A stretch of 64,000 nucleotides of DNA from Bryoerythrophyllum caledonicum (Eukaryota; Streptophyta; Bryopsida; Pottiales; Pottiaceae). Below are positions 43,401-54,465 of this stretch, piece by piece. The number at the start of each line of letters is the position of its first letter. Position 1 is the stretch's first letter. Below the pieces are notes generated by a model. The model saw nothing but the letters and a program-made list of their open reading frames with translations, ran no database searches and was not told the DNA's origin. The DNA lies in NCBI GenBank assembly GCA_963971425.1, contig OZ020516.1:37498199-37562198 (forward strand), given 5' to 3'. The position numbers and the translations under genes were made by a program.

Positions 43401-44167
43401 TTTATATTTATTTATTTTATATTTATTTGATATCTATGTTTTTTTAATTTTCCAATATGTCTTTCTTCTCTCACTTTCCTTTGAATTCCAATTTCTTATT
43501 TTTCCAATCTCATACTTGCAAATTCATTTCCTTCCATATGCACATTCTATTATTTTTTTACTTTTGGGATTTCTTTTTTGTTCCATATCCACGTTATATT
43601 TTTTCCAATCTTTCTTTTGCAAATTGTTTTTTTTTCAATGCACTTGTAACCTTCTTTACTTTGATGCTTGAAATGTGCACGTAATCATTTTCTATGTTTC
43701 ATACACTTAATGTCCACATGTAAAAAAACCTAAGTTCCACTATTAACTAGAATCAACATTTAGTGTAGTAGTTGACATTTATTGTATAGTTTTGCCACTA
43801 CACTAATTGTCAAGTTGAGTAGTAGTGTATGTGTTTGTATTTAGTGTCCACTACACTAAATGCCATCTTTAGTGTACCTCCTAAACTTAACTAGTTAATT
43901 TAGGTTAAGTGGTGATTTTAGACTTATGTCCCGGGATCTCTCCCGGGACTCTTTTGAAATTGTTTCCCGCGACTTAAATTAGTGATTTTAAGACCCGGTT
44001 ATAACACCACTATAAACCTTATTAACTATTTAAGCATTTTCCTATTTTTTCTATCCGCTATCTAATCTAATTTCACACAATACTAATTACTTTTCTAGTT
44101 AATCAATACTAAAAACCCTATTTTAATTAATTTTTTTGGTAGGGGCGACCAAGTGGGAGTTTTAGAC

Positions 44168-47100
44168 TCCTACAGTGCCCGTCACGTTTCGGGCTGATTT
44201 CCACTTGTTACGATGGTCTACGGTTGGAGCCCCTTCGTACCACTTGATAGTCCTGCCATATCGCTTAGTAGGATGGGCAACACCATTGGAGGGACTTGGA
44301 TTGATATTATATGTAACCGCTGTTGTGGGAAAGGCTTAGAAGAGACGTCGAGGAGACATGTCAAAATCCTTCGTTTGTAGTTGAAAGCCGACCTCTTCTA
44401 GTAATAAGATCTCGCCCTTCGTGGGATTAGTGCCCCGGGAAACGGGCCAAATAGATGGAAGTGGGGGCCAATCCCAAACCCAGCTACACTTGTTGCTGTA
44501 AACGCATATCGTAATGTTATCAGCACAGAACTAGAAGTCGAAATTTATCATGGCCCTTGTCCCATACTCGGTCATGCGGCCGATATAAGTTGGTGCTGGA
44601 GTACCCTTCTTCTTATCTTTGACGATAAGAGCCACACACTTCTTCTTGTGCCCTGATTGAATGCTGTGGCATTTCTTGCCGACCTTCCTGCAGCGTGCAA
44701 TGTGCCATTGCTTTGGATTGCATTCGCTCTCCAAGATTGAGGTGGCATGAGGATAATCGGATGGCCTATCTTCAGTGAGAGTACTCTCGACAGTTGATGT
44801 CCCAGCTTCAGTGCGGGCTCGTGTTGAACGGGTCTGAACACGGGGGTGGGAGAAATTGACTTTGTCGTGACGATTGGAGTCATCTTCAGAACTAGGTGGA
44901 AGATCAAGCTTCCGCTTACTTGAACCAAAAACCTCTTTACCTTTGAGGTGGGGAACTCTGGTGGTAAACATCTCCGCCCCGGAGACCTTGCTGATAGTTC
45001 TAGCAATTTTGACCGGGTCATTTGATCGTCTCGTAGCTTGTAGCCGAAGTTCATCAAGGTGGGGCCCAGTGCTGGAAGCGTGACCGTGTAAGAAAGCCTA
45101 GTAGTTCGTGGACTTTATCATTGCTTGCATCTTGTCATCGGTCGTGGCAACGTAGAGGCAAGTGCCTCTGTTGCCAGACATCTGTAGCCACTTGTTGTGC
45201 ACGGTCTCCGCAAGGTCGCAGAACGGCATCTCGGCCAGCTGCTCCATGTCCAGTTTCCACAGTTCATGTAATAGGATTTGAGGTTAGGGTTTTCGAATTC
45301 CCAAGCAAACCTGAACGACAGATAGGGCTTTGATATAAAATATTGACAAGTAAAATTTAGGGTTTGGGATTTAGAAGTGTACCATGTTCATGAAGCCACC
45401 CCATTGGCGATAGCGGAAGTGCCAAAAATCGAGCCAGTCATCGAGCTCCCTTATTGTTTCTTCACAAGCTGCACGAGATGACAACTACCAACCTTTGATG
45501 CCGAGGTACAATTCTTCCGCCTCTTCAGATGTCTTGGCGTCTTTGTATTGTCTGCAAAGTCTAACATGCTTATCTCAGAATTCAGGCCGAATAAGTTTAT
45601 TCGTGTGTCTATTCAGGGACGTAACCCAATGAAGTAGACAAGACCTCTCTCTGTCAGCCATCTTCACGTTGGGATTACCGGTTCCGTAAACAATGTGAAC
45701 AACATTCCAGTTCGTCTAGGCGCTGTCTGCCATGAATCCTTTGAAGTTAGGGTTCAGGATGCCGTGACGTGCCACCACGCTGTTCAGGGACATCCACATC
45801 TGTTTCTGCGATTCAGCGTCTTCGCTTTGCATGTCACAAACGGCAATGGTCATCACGCGGCAATATTCAGTGTCGTAAATGTGGCAGGCGATTGTGGTCC
45901 AGCCCTTGACACGCTTGACGTGATCAAACATAATCCAGGAGTTCTGGAAGTCTCCTCCGGGTTGCATACGTTTGACGAGGTCGACACCACTGCCCGGTCC
46001 TTCTTTATACATCTTGAACATGTACACCTTCTCCTTGCCTTGCCCTGGAAAGATGGTATCTTGGATGTATGCGTACGGACTTTTCAACTTTAACATTATG
46101 ATGTTGTCAAGTGGTCCTCCATTAGCAATTGATCGCATGGTCGAGATAGCATTTTTGATATTAGGTGAACTAAGTATCCTAAACCTTTCCATAACCTTGA
46201 GAAGAGAGTCACCTCGGAGCGGTTCTGGGCTGCCCTCTCGATCAAGTGCAAAGATCACAGACGAAAGAAACTCTTTACTAGCAGCTAGAGCAATGGTAGA
46301 ATTCATCGCCGTAGGAGTTCTAAGCACTTCGTTTCTTACTAACTCTGTGGCTCTTTCAATAGATTCTCGGCAAGTGCCTTTAGAACTCAGATGTTGATGT
46401 GTTCCCACATGAATACATGCTCTACCTAATCCATTCTTATTGACAACATAATACATCCGGCAAGGACATGTGTCAAGAGAAGATGGATGGGACTTACAGA
46501 TCTGGCACGCCAGCGTAGAATTTGGAGGTGCCTTCTTTCCTATTGGAATGACATGTTGGGAAATTCCTTCCCACTCCGTTTCATTTCTGGAGCCAGTCCG
46601 TCGCATCCGAGGGCAAGTGTCGTTCATGCATTGGAAATGGCCAACACAGCTAGAACACCTGAAGGTGAGACCAAAATCATTGACAATGTTAGTGGTGAAA
46701 GTTTTCGTCCACACATGTCCATTGTATCGTTTGTCCATGCCTTCCATTTGGCGAGCTATGGATGGAGAAGTAGAATTAGTAAGCGGGGGGAACTCAAACA
46801 TGACATCACCATTGAAATTTTTTGGGAGATACTAGACCTTCTCGTAACGAAGTGTATCTAGATTTACGAACTTAAGATCATTCTTCCCCCTAGGCCTACT
46901 TTGTAATTGCTTGAGGCAGTCTAAAATAGAGAAAGTATCTACTTTAGGCGGTAGAGGAGGTCGTGAATTCTGGGAAGGGTGGCTTGAAATGGACTGAGAA
47001 CCACTTTCAGGTATCTCTAGCACTATTTCTATAATTGGTGAGAGGAAGGAGTACTGAGGTCCTACTCTAAGGAAGATCATGGGACGACTCACTGAGAATG

Positions 47101-47462
47101 GCAGTTTCAGGATCAGAGGACTCTAGCTTCACATGGGATGCAAAGGCAGAATTGACTGTGGATTTTCCTGATTCAGAAGTATGGAGAGAGGAGGTCAGAA
47201 CGGGATCACCAAACACTCTGAACTTCCCAGCCGGGAGTCTCCAGGTAAGCTCGGAATCCTTAACTTGTTTTCTTTGCAAAACAGTTGCAACAACATGGAT
47301 TCCCTTGGCATCATAAATTTCTTGCTCTATCCAGACAGACTCTTTAACGAGATTCAAACGGTGACTGAACATCGACTTCAAGACCCAGACAACTCCAACT
47401 ACATTGAGTGGAAGACAAAGGGGTAGCGTGCCATTCAGACCGCGAAGGCTAGCCATTGCCAT
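44168..47462 (-). pseudogene. SWIM-type MULE transposase (element B), N-terminal and catalytic part
   Basis: It starts at ATG 47,462. Blocks colinear with element A: DCLKQLQSRPRGK, then a TAG in place of the Ile codon before YLPKNFNGDV (about 46,835), the Cys/His module (CVGHFQCMNDTC, CQICKSH, ACIHVGTHQH) and the core (IMFDHVKRVKGW, MTIAVCDMQSED). At 45,716 the conserved Gln of FMADSA-Q-TNWN is a TAG. The frame then continues through LLHWVTSLN, QYKDAKTSEEAEELYLGIKG and, after an intron, MPFCDLAETVHNKWLQMSG. C-terminal blocks YIGRMTEYGTRAMINF and PTKRYGRTIKW lead to the break at 44,168. At least four in-frame stops and a frameshift near 47,080, so this copy is not functional. Confidence 0.75.
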
Positions 47463-48068
47463 GATGTGATTTGAAGCGAGAAGTTCTTTGAAATGATAGT
47501 GTGATTGAGGTCTTGTACCAAATGATTTCGCTAATTAGGAAAGGCTAGTGACTAGCATGGTTGATTAGATCTTAACAAAACTCATAACCGTGTTAATAGG
47601 TCGTTTAAACAATAAAGGCAAACTAAGATTTGAAAAGCGGCTGATTCTTGGCGGCCTGACGATCTAGTAGAAATTTAATCAAGACAAGTAAATCCAGCCA
47701 TTGATTTTGCGGCTGTCAGATATATATTTGGATTTTGTCTATGAATTTGATAAACATGGGAGTTTGAGATGCGGAATCCGAGTAAGCTAGGGTTAAAATG
47801 GTGGCTTGCATTGATGTTTTTTAAACATTGGGGACGCTTGTTCATGTATTATAGAGAACAAGTGTAGCATGAAAGGGAGAACCATTTAGTGGACTAGGTT
47901 AGTGGAATGGAAGGGTTGCAAAATGCACAACTACTCTGGTGAAGGCTATTTTTTTCGGAGCCATGGATGTAGTGCCTCAGATAAAAAGGGATGCAAGAGG
48001 AGCCAAAGAAGAGACGTAGGAAACGTGGGCTTAGGTTCTCAACATCGAGACAACTAGAGTATTCTAGG
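47463..48068. promoter_or_regulatory. Divergent intergenic region of element B
   Basis: Spacer between the transposase start (minus) and the ORF2 start (plus), matching the layout of element A. No motif conserved with A could be fixed by eye. Confidence 0.4.
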
Positions 48069-48382
48069 ATGACGAGGAAATCGAAGGTTAGAAGGTCAGA
48101 TTCAAAGGGCACTTCGTTGAGTGCGACATTTGATGAGGCACTTTTCTAGGACACAAGAGTTGAGAATGAGTCAGGATATGAGTGTGGGGGAAGAGATTCA
48201 CCAAAACAGTTTTCCGAAGATGAGGTTCTCATATCTCAATGTGAGGTCGATCGAGAAGGCGACGGTTTGCTGAAAACATCGAGTAATCGGGAAAGTTTGC
48301 AAATAGTGTTAGAATCTCAAGAATTTCAACCAGAGCGGGAAGCTGGAGTTGCGAACTGTCACCAAAGCAAACGAGCAGTGGA
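48069..48382 (+). pseudogene. ORF2 of element B, N-terminal exon
   Basis: ATG at 48,069 opens MTRKSKVRRSDSKGTSLSA, meets a TAG after 26 codons, then stays open for about 80 more codons (SPKQFSEDEVLISQCEVDRE...LESQEFQPEREAGV). It ends near a GTAATT donor after GTGGAG. The basic start followed by an acidic low-complexity stretch parallels the first exon in element A (13,320). No enzymatic motif is expected here. Confidence 0.5.
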
Positions 48383-48639
48383 GGTAATTTGTTCCGAAAT
48401 TGCCAAACCCTATTCCAGTGTCTAACCTAAACGTGGTCCTCTAGCTCGGTCTCATCCTCTCTAGACGGCGGAAAGCCTCCTTCCGCACTCGCCCTGGTCG
48501 ACCTTCCTCATTGCCCTCGGCGCTAAGTCTACTCGCAAATTTGCACTAGATGACCTACCTTGCAGTGTCGAGTCATAGAGGTCTTGACTCACTGTTCCTC
48601 TTCGTGTGGATGATTTGGGTCGTTCTCTTGTCATGCATC

Positions 48640-51020
48640 TCTTGTCTTGTGCGTTTGGGGTGCCCATTGTCTTCCTCGTCATCCTGGTCTTCTGTAGCTG
48701 TCTATCCTCGTGTTGATGATGCTAGTCGTCTTCCTCTTCTCGCACTGGTCTGGTCTTCCTCTTGTCCCTCGTGTTGATGGTGCTCGTGTTTTTATCTATA
48801 GTGCACTTGTCCTTGAGTACTGCCGAATCTTAACCTAGGCAGATTAAGGACCTCGTCACCAAGGAGCTTCCTTACTTCATTTTCTTAACCTTTGAACTTG
48901 GGCCAGTGAGATGGTGTTGCTCGTCTTCCTCGTCATGCTGGTCTTCATCGTATTAAACGTGCTTGTGTTGAGTTACTGATGGAATCTACTCTGACAAGTT
49001 GCAAGACCACAAGGAGGCGAGAGTGGGGGGCTTGGCACCGAGGTGCCTCTTTGCTCCATTTTCCCTACCTGAAGCCTTTGTGAAGGTGCTGGTCGTCTTC
49101 CTCATGTTATGCGATCTTATCTTGGTGTTCATCATCGTGTTAATGGTGCTCATGATCTCATGTTAATTAGATTCCCTTGAGTATCACAAGTTCGGAGTCC
49201 AAGGAGAATAGGGGCCTCAATACCGAGGTGCCTTCTAGGTCATTTTATTTTACTTGTAATCTCCATCCTTTGAGAATGTGATGGTCGTCTTCTTCTTGTC
49301 GTGCTAGTCTTGTCTTGTAGGTTTTCATCCTCTTGATGATGCTGGTCGTCTTCCTCTTATCATGTTGGTCTTGTCATGGTGTTCATCCTCGTGTTCATGG
49401 TGCTCGTGATGTCATGTTAATTGGATGTTCTTGAACACCACAAGTTCAGAATCCAAGGAGAATAGGGGCCTCGGCACCGAGGTGCCTTCTAGGTCATTTC
49501 TATTTACTTGTAATCTCCACCCTTTGAGAATGTGATGGTCGTCTTCGTCTTGTCATGCTGGTCTTGTCTTGCTGGTTTTCATCGACTTGATGATGTTGGT
49601 CGTCTTCCTCTTGTCATGTTGGTCTTGTCATGGTATTCATCCTCGTGTTCATGGTGCTCATGATGTCATGTTAATTGGATGTTCTTGAGTACCACAAGTT
49701 CACAGTCTAAGGAGAATAGGGGCCTTGGCACCGAGGTGCTTTTTAGATTATTTTTTTTACTTGTAATCTCCACCCTTTGTGAAGGTTTAGGTCGTCTTCC
49801 TCTTGTCATGCCGGTCTTGTCTTGGTGTTAATCCTCGTGTTCATGGTGCTCATGACCTCAAGTTAATTAGATTCCCTTGGATACCACAAATTCACACTCT
49901 AAGGAGAATAGAGGCCTCGGCACCGAGGTGCATTTTAGGTTATTTTTTAAAACTTGTAATGCTTACCCTTTGTAAAGGTTTAGGTCGTCTTCCTCTTGTC
50001 ATGTTGGTCTTATCATGGTGTTCATCCTCGTGTTCATGGTGCTCGTGATGTCATGTTAATTGGATTCCCTTGAGTACCACAAGTTCAGAGTCCAAGGAGA
50101 ATAGGGGCCTCGGCACCGAGGTGCCTTCTAGGTCATATTTTTTTACTTGTAATCTCCACCCTTTGTAAAGGTGTTGGTCGTCTTCCTCATGTTATGCCAG
50201 TCTTATATTGGTGTTCATCCCCGTGTTTATGGTGCTCATGATATCATGTTAATTAGATTCCCTTGAGTACCACAAGTTCACAGTCTTAGGAGAATAGGGG
50301 CCTCGGCACCGAGGTGCCGTATAGGTCGTTTATTTTTACTTGTAATCTCCACCTTTTGTGAAGGTGCTCGTTGTTTTCCTCTTGTCATGCTGGTCTTGTC
50401 TCAGTGTTCATCCTCGTGTTCATTGTGCTCGTGATGTCATGTTAATTGGATTTCCTTGAGTACCTCAAGATCAGAATCCAAGGACAATAGGGGTCTCAGC
50501 ACCGAGGTGCCTTCCAGGTCAATTTTTTGAACTTGTAATCTCCACCCTTTGTGAAGGTGTTAGTCGCCTTCCGCTTGTCATGCTCGTCTCGTCTTGGTGC
50601 TCATCGTCGTGTTGTTGATTCTGGTCGTCTTCCTCATGTTATGCTAGTCTTGTCTTAGTGTCCATCCTCGTATTGTTGATGCTCGTTGACTTCCTCTTGT
50701 CATGCTGGTCTTGTCTTGCTGTTTTTCATTGTCTTGATGATGCTGGTCGTCTCCCTCTTGTCATGCTGGTCTTCATCATCCTGTTCATTTTGCTCGTGAT
50801 GTCATGTTAATTGGATTTCCTTGAGTACCTCAAGATCAGAGTCCAATGAGAATAGGGGCCTCGGCACTGAGGTGCCGTCCAGGTCATTTTTTTGAACTTG
50901 TAATCTACACCCTTTGTGAAGGTGTTGGTTGTCTTGCGCTTGTCATGCTGGTCTCGTCTTGGTGTTCATCCTTGTGTTGTTGATGCTGGTCGTCTTCCTC
51001 TTGTCATGCTGGTCTTTTGT
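48640..51020 (+). repeat. Minisatellite separating the two ends of ORF2 in element B
   Basis: Units of about 190 bp (longer in places, 250-370 bp) share CTTCCTCTTGTCATGCTGGT, TTCATCCTCGTGTTCATGGT, CATGTTAATTGGATTCC and AATAGGGGCCTCGGCACCGA plus GGTGCC. The palindromic core GGCACCGAGGTGCC recurs near 49,033, 49,468, 49,913, 50,106 and 50,298, with variants near 49,720, 50,488 and 50,857. Spacing is most regular (about 192 bp) between 49,913 and 50,488. Units diverge toward the left edge. Confidence 0.85.
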
Positions 51021-51094
51021 ATTGGCAACTTTTTTGATTAGCAAGTTGTTTTCCTACTTACCTCACATCTTAATCTTATGTTTTTTTTTGTAGA

Positions 51095-52009
51095 CAAAAA
51101 GGTTCTTGATACTCCTCTACATCAAGGAGTCTTACAAATAGAACATGGTGGACTCCAAGTTCTCTATTGATAAGATTTGGACCCTAAGTGCACTTGAGAC
51201 AAACCTCGTCAATGAAGAAGTCCTCCACAATTTGATAGACGCAAACACGGCCTTGAAAACTGAGCAGAAGCTTTGGAGAGGAGCCAGGGAGAAGAGCCCA
51301 GTCTTGCTTCAGATGCTCGTTGAGAGCTTCTCCAATCCTGGGGATGTCGTTCTTGATTGCAATGCGTTCACCGGTTCTCCCGACATAACTTTCTACTTTC
51401 TTTCCATACTCTACTCATTTCTTGATCACTAATGCTGGGATTTTGTCATGCATGAGCTTCTATTTATGCATGTCGAAGAACTAGCCGCCACCTTGTTGCG
51501 TTGGAGGCTGATGTCAAAATTTATGAAGGGATTATAAAACCCCTTAATGCCCCAACAACAGAAGATTCAATGTAGCGTAAAAGGAAGCACCAATCTTCTC
51601 CAGTTATACCTGACAAGAGGCCTCAAAATAAATCTCCAAAAACAGGATATGTACGTAAGTCTAAGCCTATGTCAATATTCTTTACATGCAAATGTAGCAA
51701 AGTATTTACCTTCACTTTGTTTATTGCACTTCAATGCACTGTTCGATATCATTAAGCTAATTAGTAGTTTGATTCCTTCTGTGGCAGGTTACAAAATTTC
51801 TTCCAATCTCCTCCAAGCTCGGTATTTTCCCTACCTTGTTACATAGAGCATGTTGCTAGGGAACTAGCATGCCTTGAAACACTTGTGCGTAAACCTAAAT
51901 CTCCAAGGTTTAACAAGAATGTCAAGATGTACTTAGACTTGGAGGGAGAGGAGGCAAGTACAAGCAATAGCGGTAAGAGTGCCCGCGAGAGTTCAACCTC
52001 AACCAATTG
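51095..52009 (+). pseudogene. ORF2 of element B, C-terminal methyltransferase-like exons
   Basis: After acceptor TTTGTAG (51,094), and past one TAG at about 51,140, the frame gives VDSKFSIDKIW, then LWRGAREKSPVLLQMLVES and NPGDVVLDCNAFTG (motifs X and I). A short intron (donor GTTCTC near 51,372, acceptor before 51,457) leads to ASIYACRRTSRHLVALEADV (motif III-like, Arg-His...Leu-Glu). A stop follows at PLNAPTTEDSM, near 51,573. A further spliced exon ends YLDLEGEEASTSN...STSTN at 52,009. The aligned blocks in element A (EKDLVFLQML, GDVVHD, SIRACTTIDRYIAALEDD) show purifying similarity exactly at the methyltransferase motifs. The catalytic DPPW-like motif is missing because the middle of the gene is replaced by the minisatellite. 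Confidence 0.6.
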
Positions 52010-52465
52010 AATTACAAGTAGGAATACCTCTCTAGAGTCTTGACATAATATCATCAATTTTTTATGATTCATGTCATTCATTGCAATTAAACGGAGTTCA
52101 AGCAATTATGAATTCAAGGTGTTTCCTTTGTCTACACCATTTTAGCATTTCTCGTGAACTTGCAAGGTGTGAGTAGCAGTGACCCTTTTCACAGTATATC
52201 GCAAGAACTTTAGTCCGCCTCAAAGGGCACCTAGGCAACAAGGTCCCTAATTTCTCCTTCCAAGTTTTATGTTTTCCACTCACATTTTGAATGTTACTTG
52301 AGCTTCCTTCAAATTCAAATCCATTTTGACTTGTAATTATTCTAGTCTAGCCTAATTGTTTGGATAGAATCATTCATCCACTCTCATCTACATTCATTTA
52401 CATTCATCCATCTGACAAAATCATCCATTTGTAGTCATCCATTTGTAGTCACATTCTAGCATTCC
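52010..52465. other. Right subterminal region of element B
   Basis: Non-coding. It ends in repeated CATCCATTTGTAGTC words and the TIR read on the minus strand. Confidence 0.45.
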
Positions 52466-52477
52466 TGTAGTATTTTG

Positions 52478-53002
52478 AGTTCCCAAATAGTTGATTGCTA
52501 GTTTGTCCACACCTTTTCCAAGCCAAGTCACCTTCTCATGTGGTTTGGATTACTAACATATCATCACAAAGTAGGAGGTGATATACGTGGCCACCTCATC
52601 TCACTTTCAGGAAATTTTTATTTAGTCTCTTCTGCTAAATCATCTGAACTAGAATAGTGTGTGCTTGGGTTGTAGTTGAAAATGGCATAATGGAAATTTT
52701 ATAGATGTAAGACAAAACTTTGTATATAAATTTCATATTGTAGGGTGATTTTTGGTCTTTTAATTGGTATATTATTTTGCCTTTTTGGAAGCTTTTGGTA
52801 GATTATTTGAGGTTCTTTGAGCTAAGAGAACATAAAAGTCCACGCATAAGAGTTGATGTGGAGACCATTCCATAATCATTTTGTACTTGTCATATATAAA
52901 TCTATTATAGAAATGAGGATGGCATATGACAGTTGTCTGCTGAACATGACAAACTATCCTTTATTGCCACTATCAACCTCACTTCTTTACTTAATCTGAA
53001 TT
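52478..53002 (+). repeat. Host repeat R2, right of element B, and unassigned sequence
   Basis: The first 90 bp (AGTTCCCAAATAGTTGATTG, TTTCCAAGCCAAGTCA) continue R2 as in 63,485-63,535. The rest is AT-rich without a recognised feature. Confidence 0.55.
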
Positions 53003-53960
53003 TTAACCCCTAAATTTCTTTGACAATTTCACAACCAAAAAACACTTCAAAATTGCTTGTTTTAGTGCAATGAGTAAGGACAAAAAAAAACTTTTACTTC
53101 TATCTTTAACCGTAGGATCTCAATTAGGACTTATTGAATAACTTACATAAAAAAATTCATAAAGTTTGACCGCACGGATTGTAATATTATAGTGTTTGAA
53201 GTAGAGAAAACGGTCCATTTTCTTCCTTGCGTTTCATGGATCAGCAGACTTTGACTTCACTTGGTGTCAAATTTTTGCACTACACAAGGTCTATATCCAT
53301 TTCCATCGTGTTAAGCATGATATCTAATTCCTTGTACTTCAATTTTAAGAAGTAGAAAATGGGTGTAGCATATTCAAAAAAATTGTGCGAGGAGTGGAGG
53401 TTCAAAAATTGTCAAATTGCGTTGTGTTTTTATGTGAACTTAGTATGTTTTGGAACAAGAATCAGAATGGTCAATGAGAAGGTTTACACCACATAATGGT
53501 GTGGGAAAACCAAAAAGTAAAAAATATATTGTATGATGATCTCAAAGTTTTATGTGAAAAAGAAGAAGTTTTTTGGTACCTTGCCCGACAATGGGCGATA
53601 ATGTTTGAAAATGTTTGACTTGGATTTATATGCTTTTTTGCACTAAAAACAAGAGATTTTTTTGACAATTTGAAAGGAGTTCTTTTGCTTGCTAGTGTTA
53701 AAAATCTCACATACAATAGAGTGTCCAGCAAAAGTTTTGGAGTTGTCCAACGTGCCCAGTCTCTCCATTTGAACTTCGAATCCCTATAGCTTTTTCATCA
53801 AATGTTAGATTTAGGGGAAAAAATTGGACTTGCACAAAGCTTTTAGTAATGTCCATCTACATTAAAAATATAAAAGAAAAATGTTATAACTTGACACCTT
53901 AGGAACCTGCCCAAACCTTCTAGAGTCCCCCAAGGGGACTCTTGGAAATTTAGGGGTTAA
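53003..53960 (+). mobile_element. TTAA-family TIR element, intact but diverged
   Basis: TTAACCCCTAAATTTC...GAAATTTAGGGGTTAA, with 16-bp perfect TIRs including the TTAA. Body colinear with 4,784-5,733. Confidence 0.8.
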
Positions 53961-54115
53961 GATTAATCTATTATTCGTTAGTTATTGAAGTTGGACTAGG
54001 GCTTAGTGTTCTTAAATCTTACAAGATATGTTGCACAATAATCGCCATAGCTTTTATAGCCTAAAATTAATAACTTATAACATTTATAAATCAATTAGGA
54101 TGGTTAACACTATAT

Positions 54116-54453
54116 TGATTTGGGTCATGGCACACCACTGAGGTGGTTGTGAGTTCAAGTCCTATTGCCGGCGTGGTGCCTACCACCATAGTCCATCCAA
54201 TTATGGTGGGGGTCCCAAGGCCTTGTTGTATGAGGACCCACAAAGCCCTTGGGGGAGATGACATGTCGGTTGTCTCTAAGGCAATTAGTGTAGGGAAGCT
54301 CTTAGTGTAGAAAGTGTTTACTCTCGAGAGGGGGGGGGGGGGTAGTTCTATTACACTAACCTATGTCCCATGGCCATATGCTTAGTGAAGAGAATAAACA
54401 AACACTATATCCACGCCTGTCTCCTTCAGAGATCGGAGTTCTTCTTCGTCTTC
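54116..54453 (+). mobile_element. SINE, 5'-truncated, with 12-bp target duplication
   Basis: It matches the SINE at 251-589 from its position of about 20 onward, including the B box GAGTTCAAGTCC. TTAACACTATAT occurs at 54,104-54,115 and 54,454-54,465. A 10-G run and a small CACAAAGCCC insertion distinguish it from the first copy. Confidence 0.8.
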
Positions 54454-54465
54454 TTAACACTATAT

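Larger units (their letters stand above)
42291..43876. mobile_element. 1.6-kb AT-rich TIR element nested in the 4.9-kb insert
   Basis: TACACTAAAGATGGCATTTA (then GTGTA) at the left is the exact complement of the 25-mer at 43,852-43,876. Each TIR is itself semi-palindromic (TACACTAAA/TTTAGTGTA). The interior is extremely AT-rich with two tandem arrays. Foldback-type element is the likely class. Confidence 0.7.
39216..44167. mobile_element. 4.9-kb insert splitting the element B transposase
   Basis: The coding sequence on either side (ARNVTGTV to the right, TVKNGMPIPYP to the left) joins into one block colinear with element A. The flanks GGCACTGTA and AGCACAGTG (minus strand) agree at 6 of 9, a weak target duplication. 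The insert is rich in CCGG/ACCGGTA words (39.3-41.3 kb), then a GA-rich tract, then a nested AT-rich TIR element. The left edge contains an A-box-like TAGTCTAGTGG. No coding domain recognised. Class unknown; exact ends uncertain by about 10 bp. Confidence 0.55.
37017..52465. mobile_element. Element B: second MULE of the same type, expanded by inserts
   Basis: Left end CAACGACGCTAGAATGTGAG; right end on the minus strand GGAATGCTAGAATGTGAC. The 12-mer TGTAGTATTTTG flanks both ends (37,005-37,016 and 52,466-52,477). Host repeat R2 continues across the pair, as seen in the uninterrupted copy at 63,350-63,560. The terminus aligns with element A as GCTANNNTGYGAGCG. Contents parallel A: SWIM-MULE transposase on the minus strand and ORF2 on the plus strand, transcribed divergently. 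The length (15.4 kb) is inflated by a foreign insert (39.2-44.2 kb) and a minisatellite (48.6-51.0 kb). Confidence 0.8.

Noticed and set aside
48640-51020. CRISPR-like array
   Set aside because: Units are about 190 bp tandem copies with internal sub-repeats. There are no short uniform repeats with unique spacers and the context is a eukaryotic transposon.
53471-53731. 86-codon minus-strand frame
   Set aside because: It lies within a TTAA-family non-coding element and is not kept open in its other copies.
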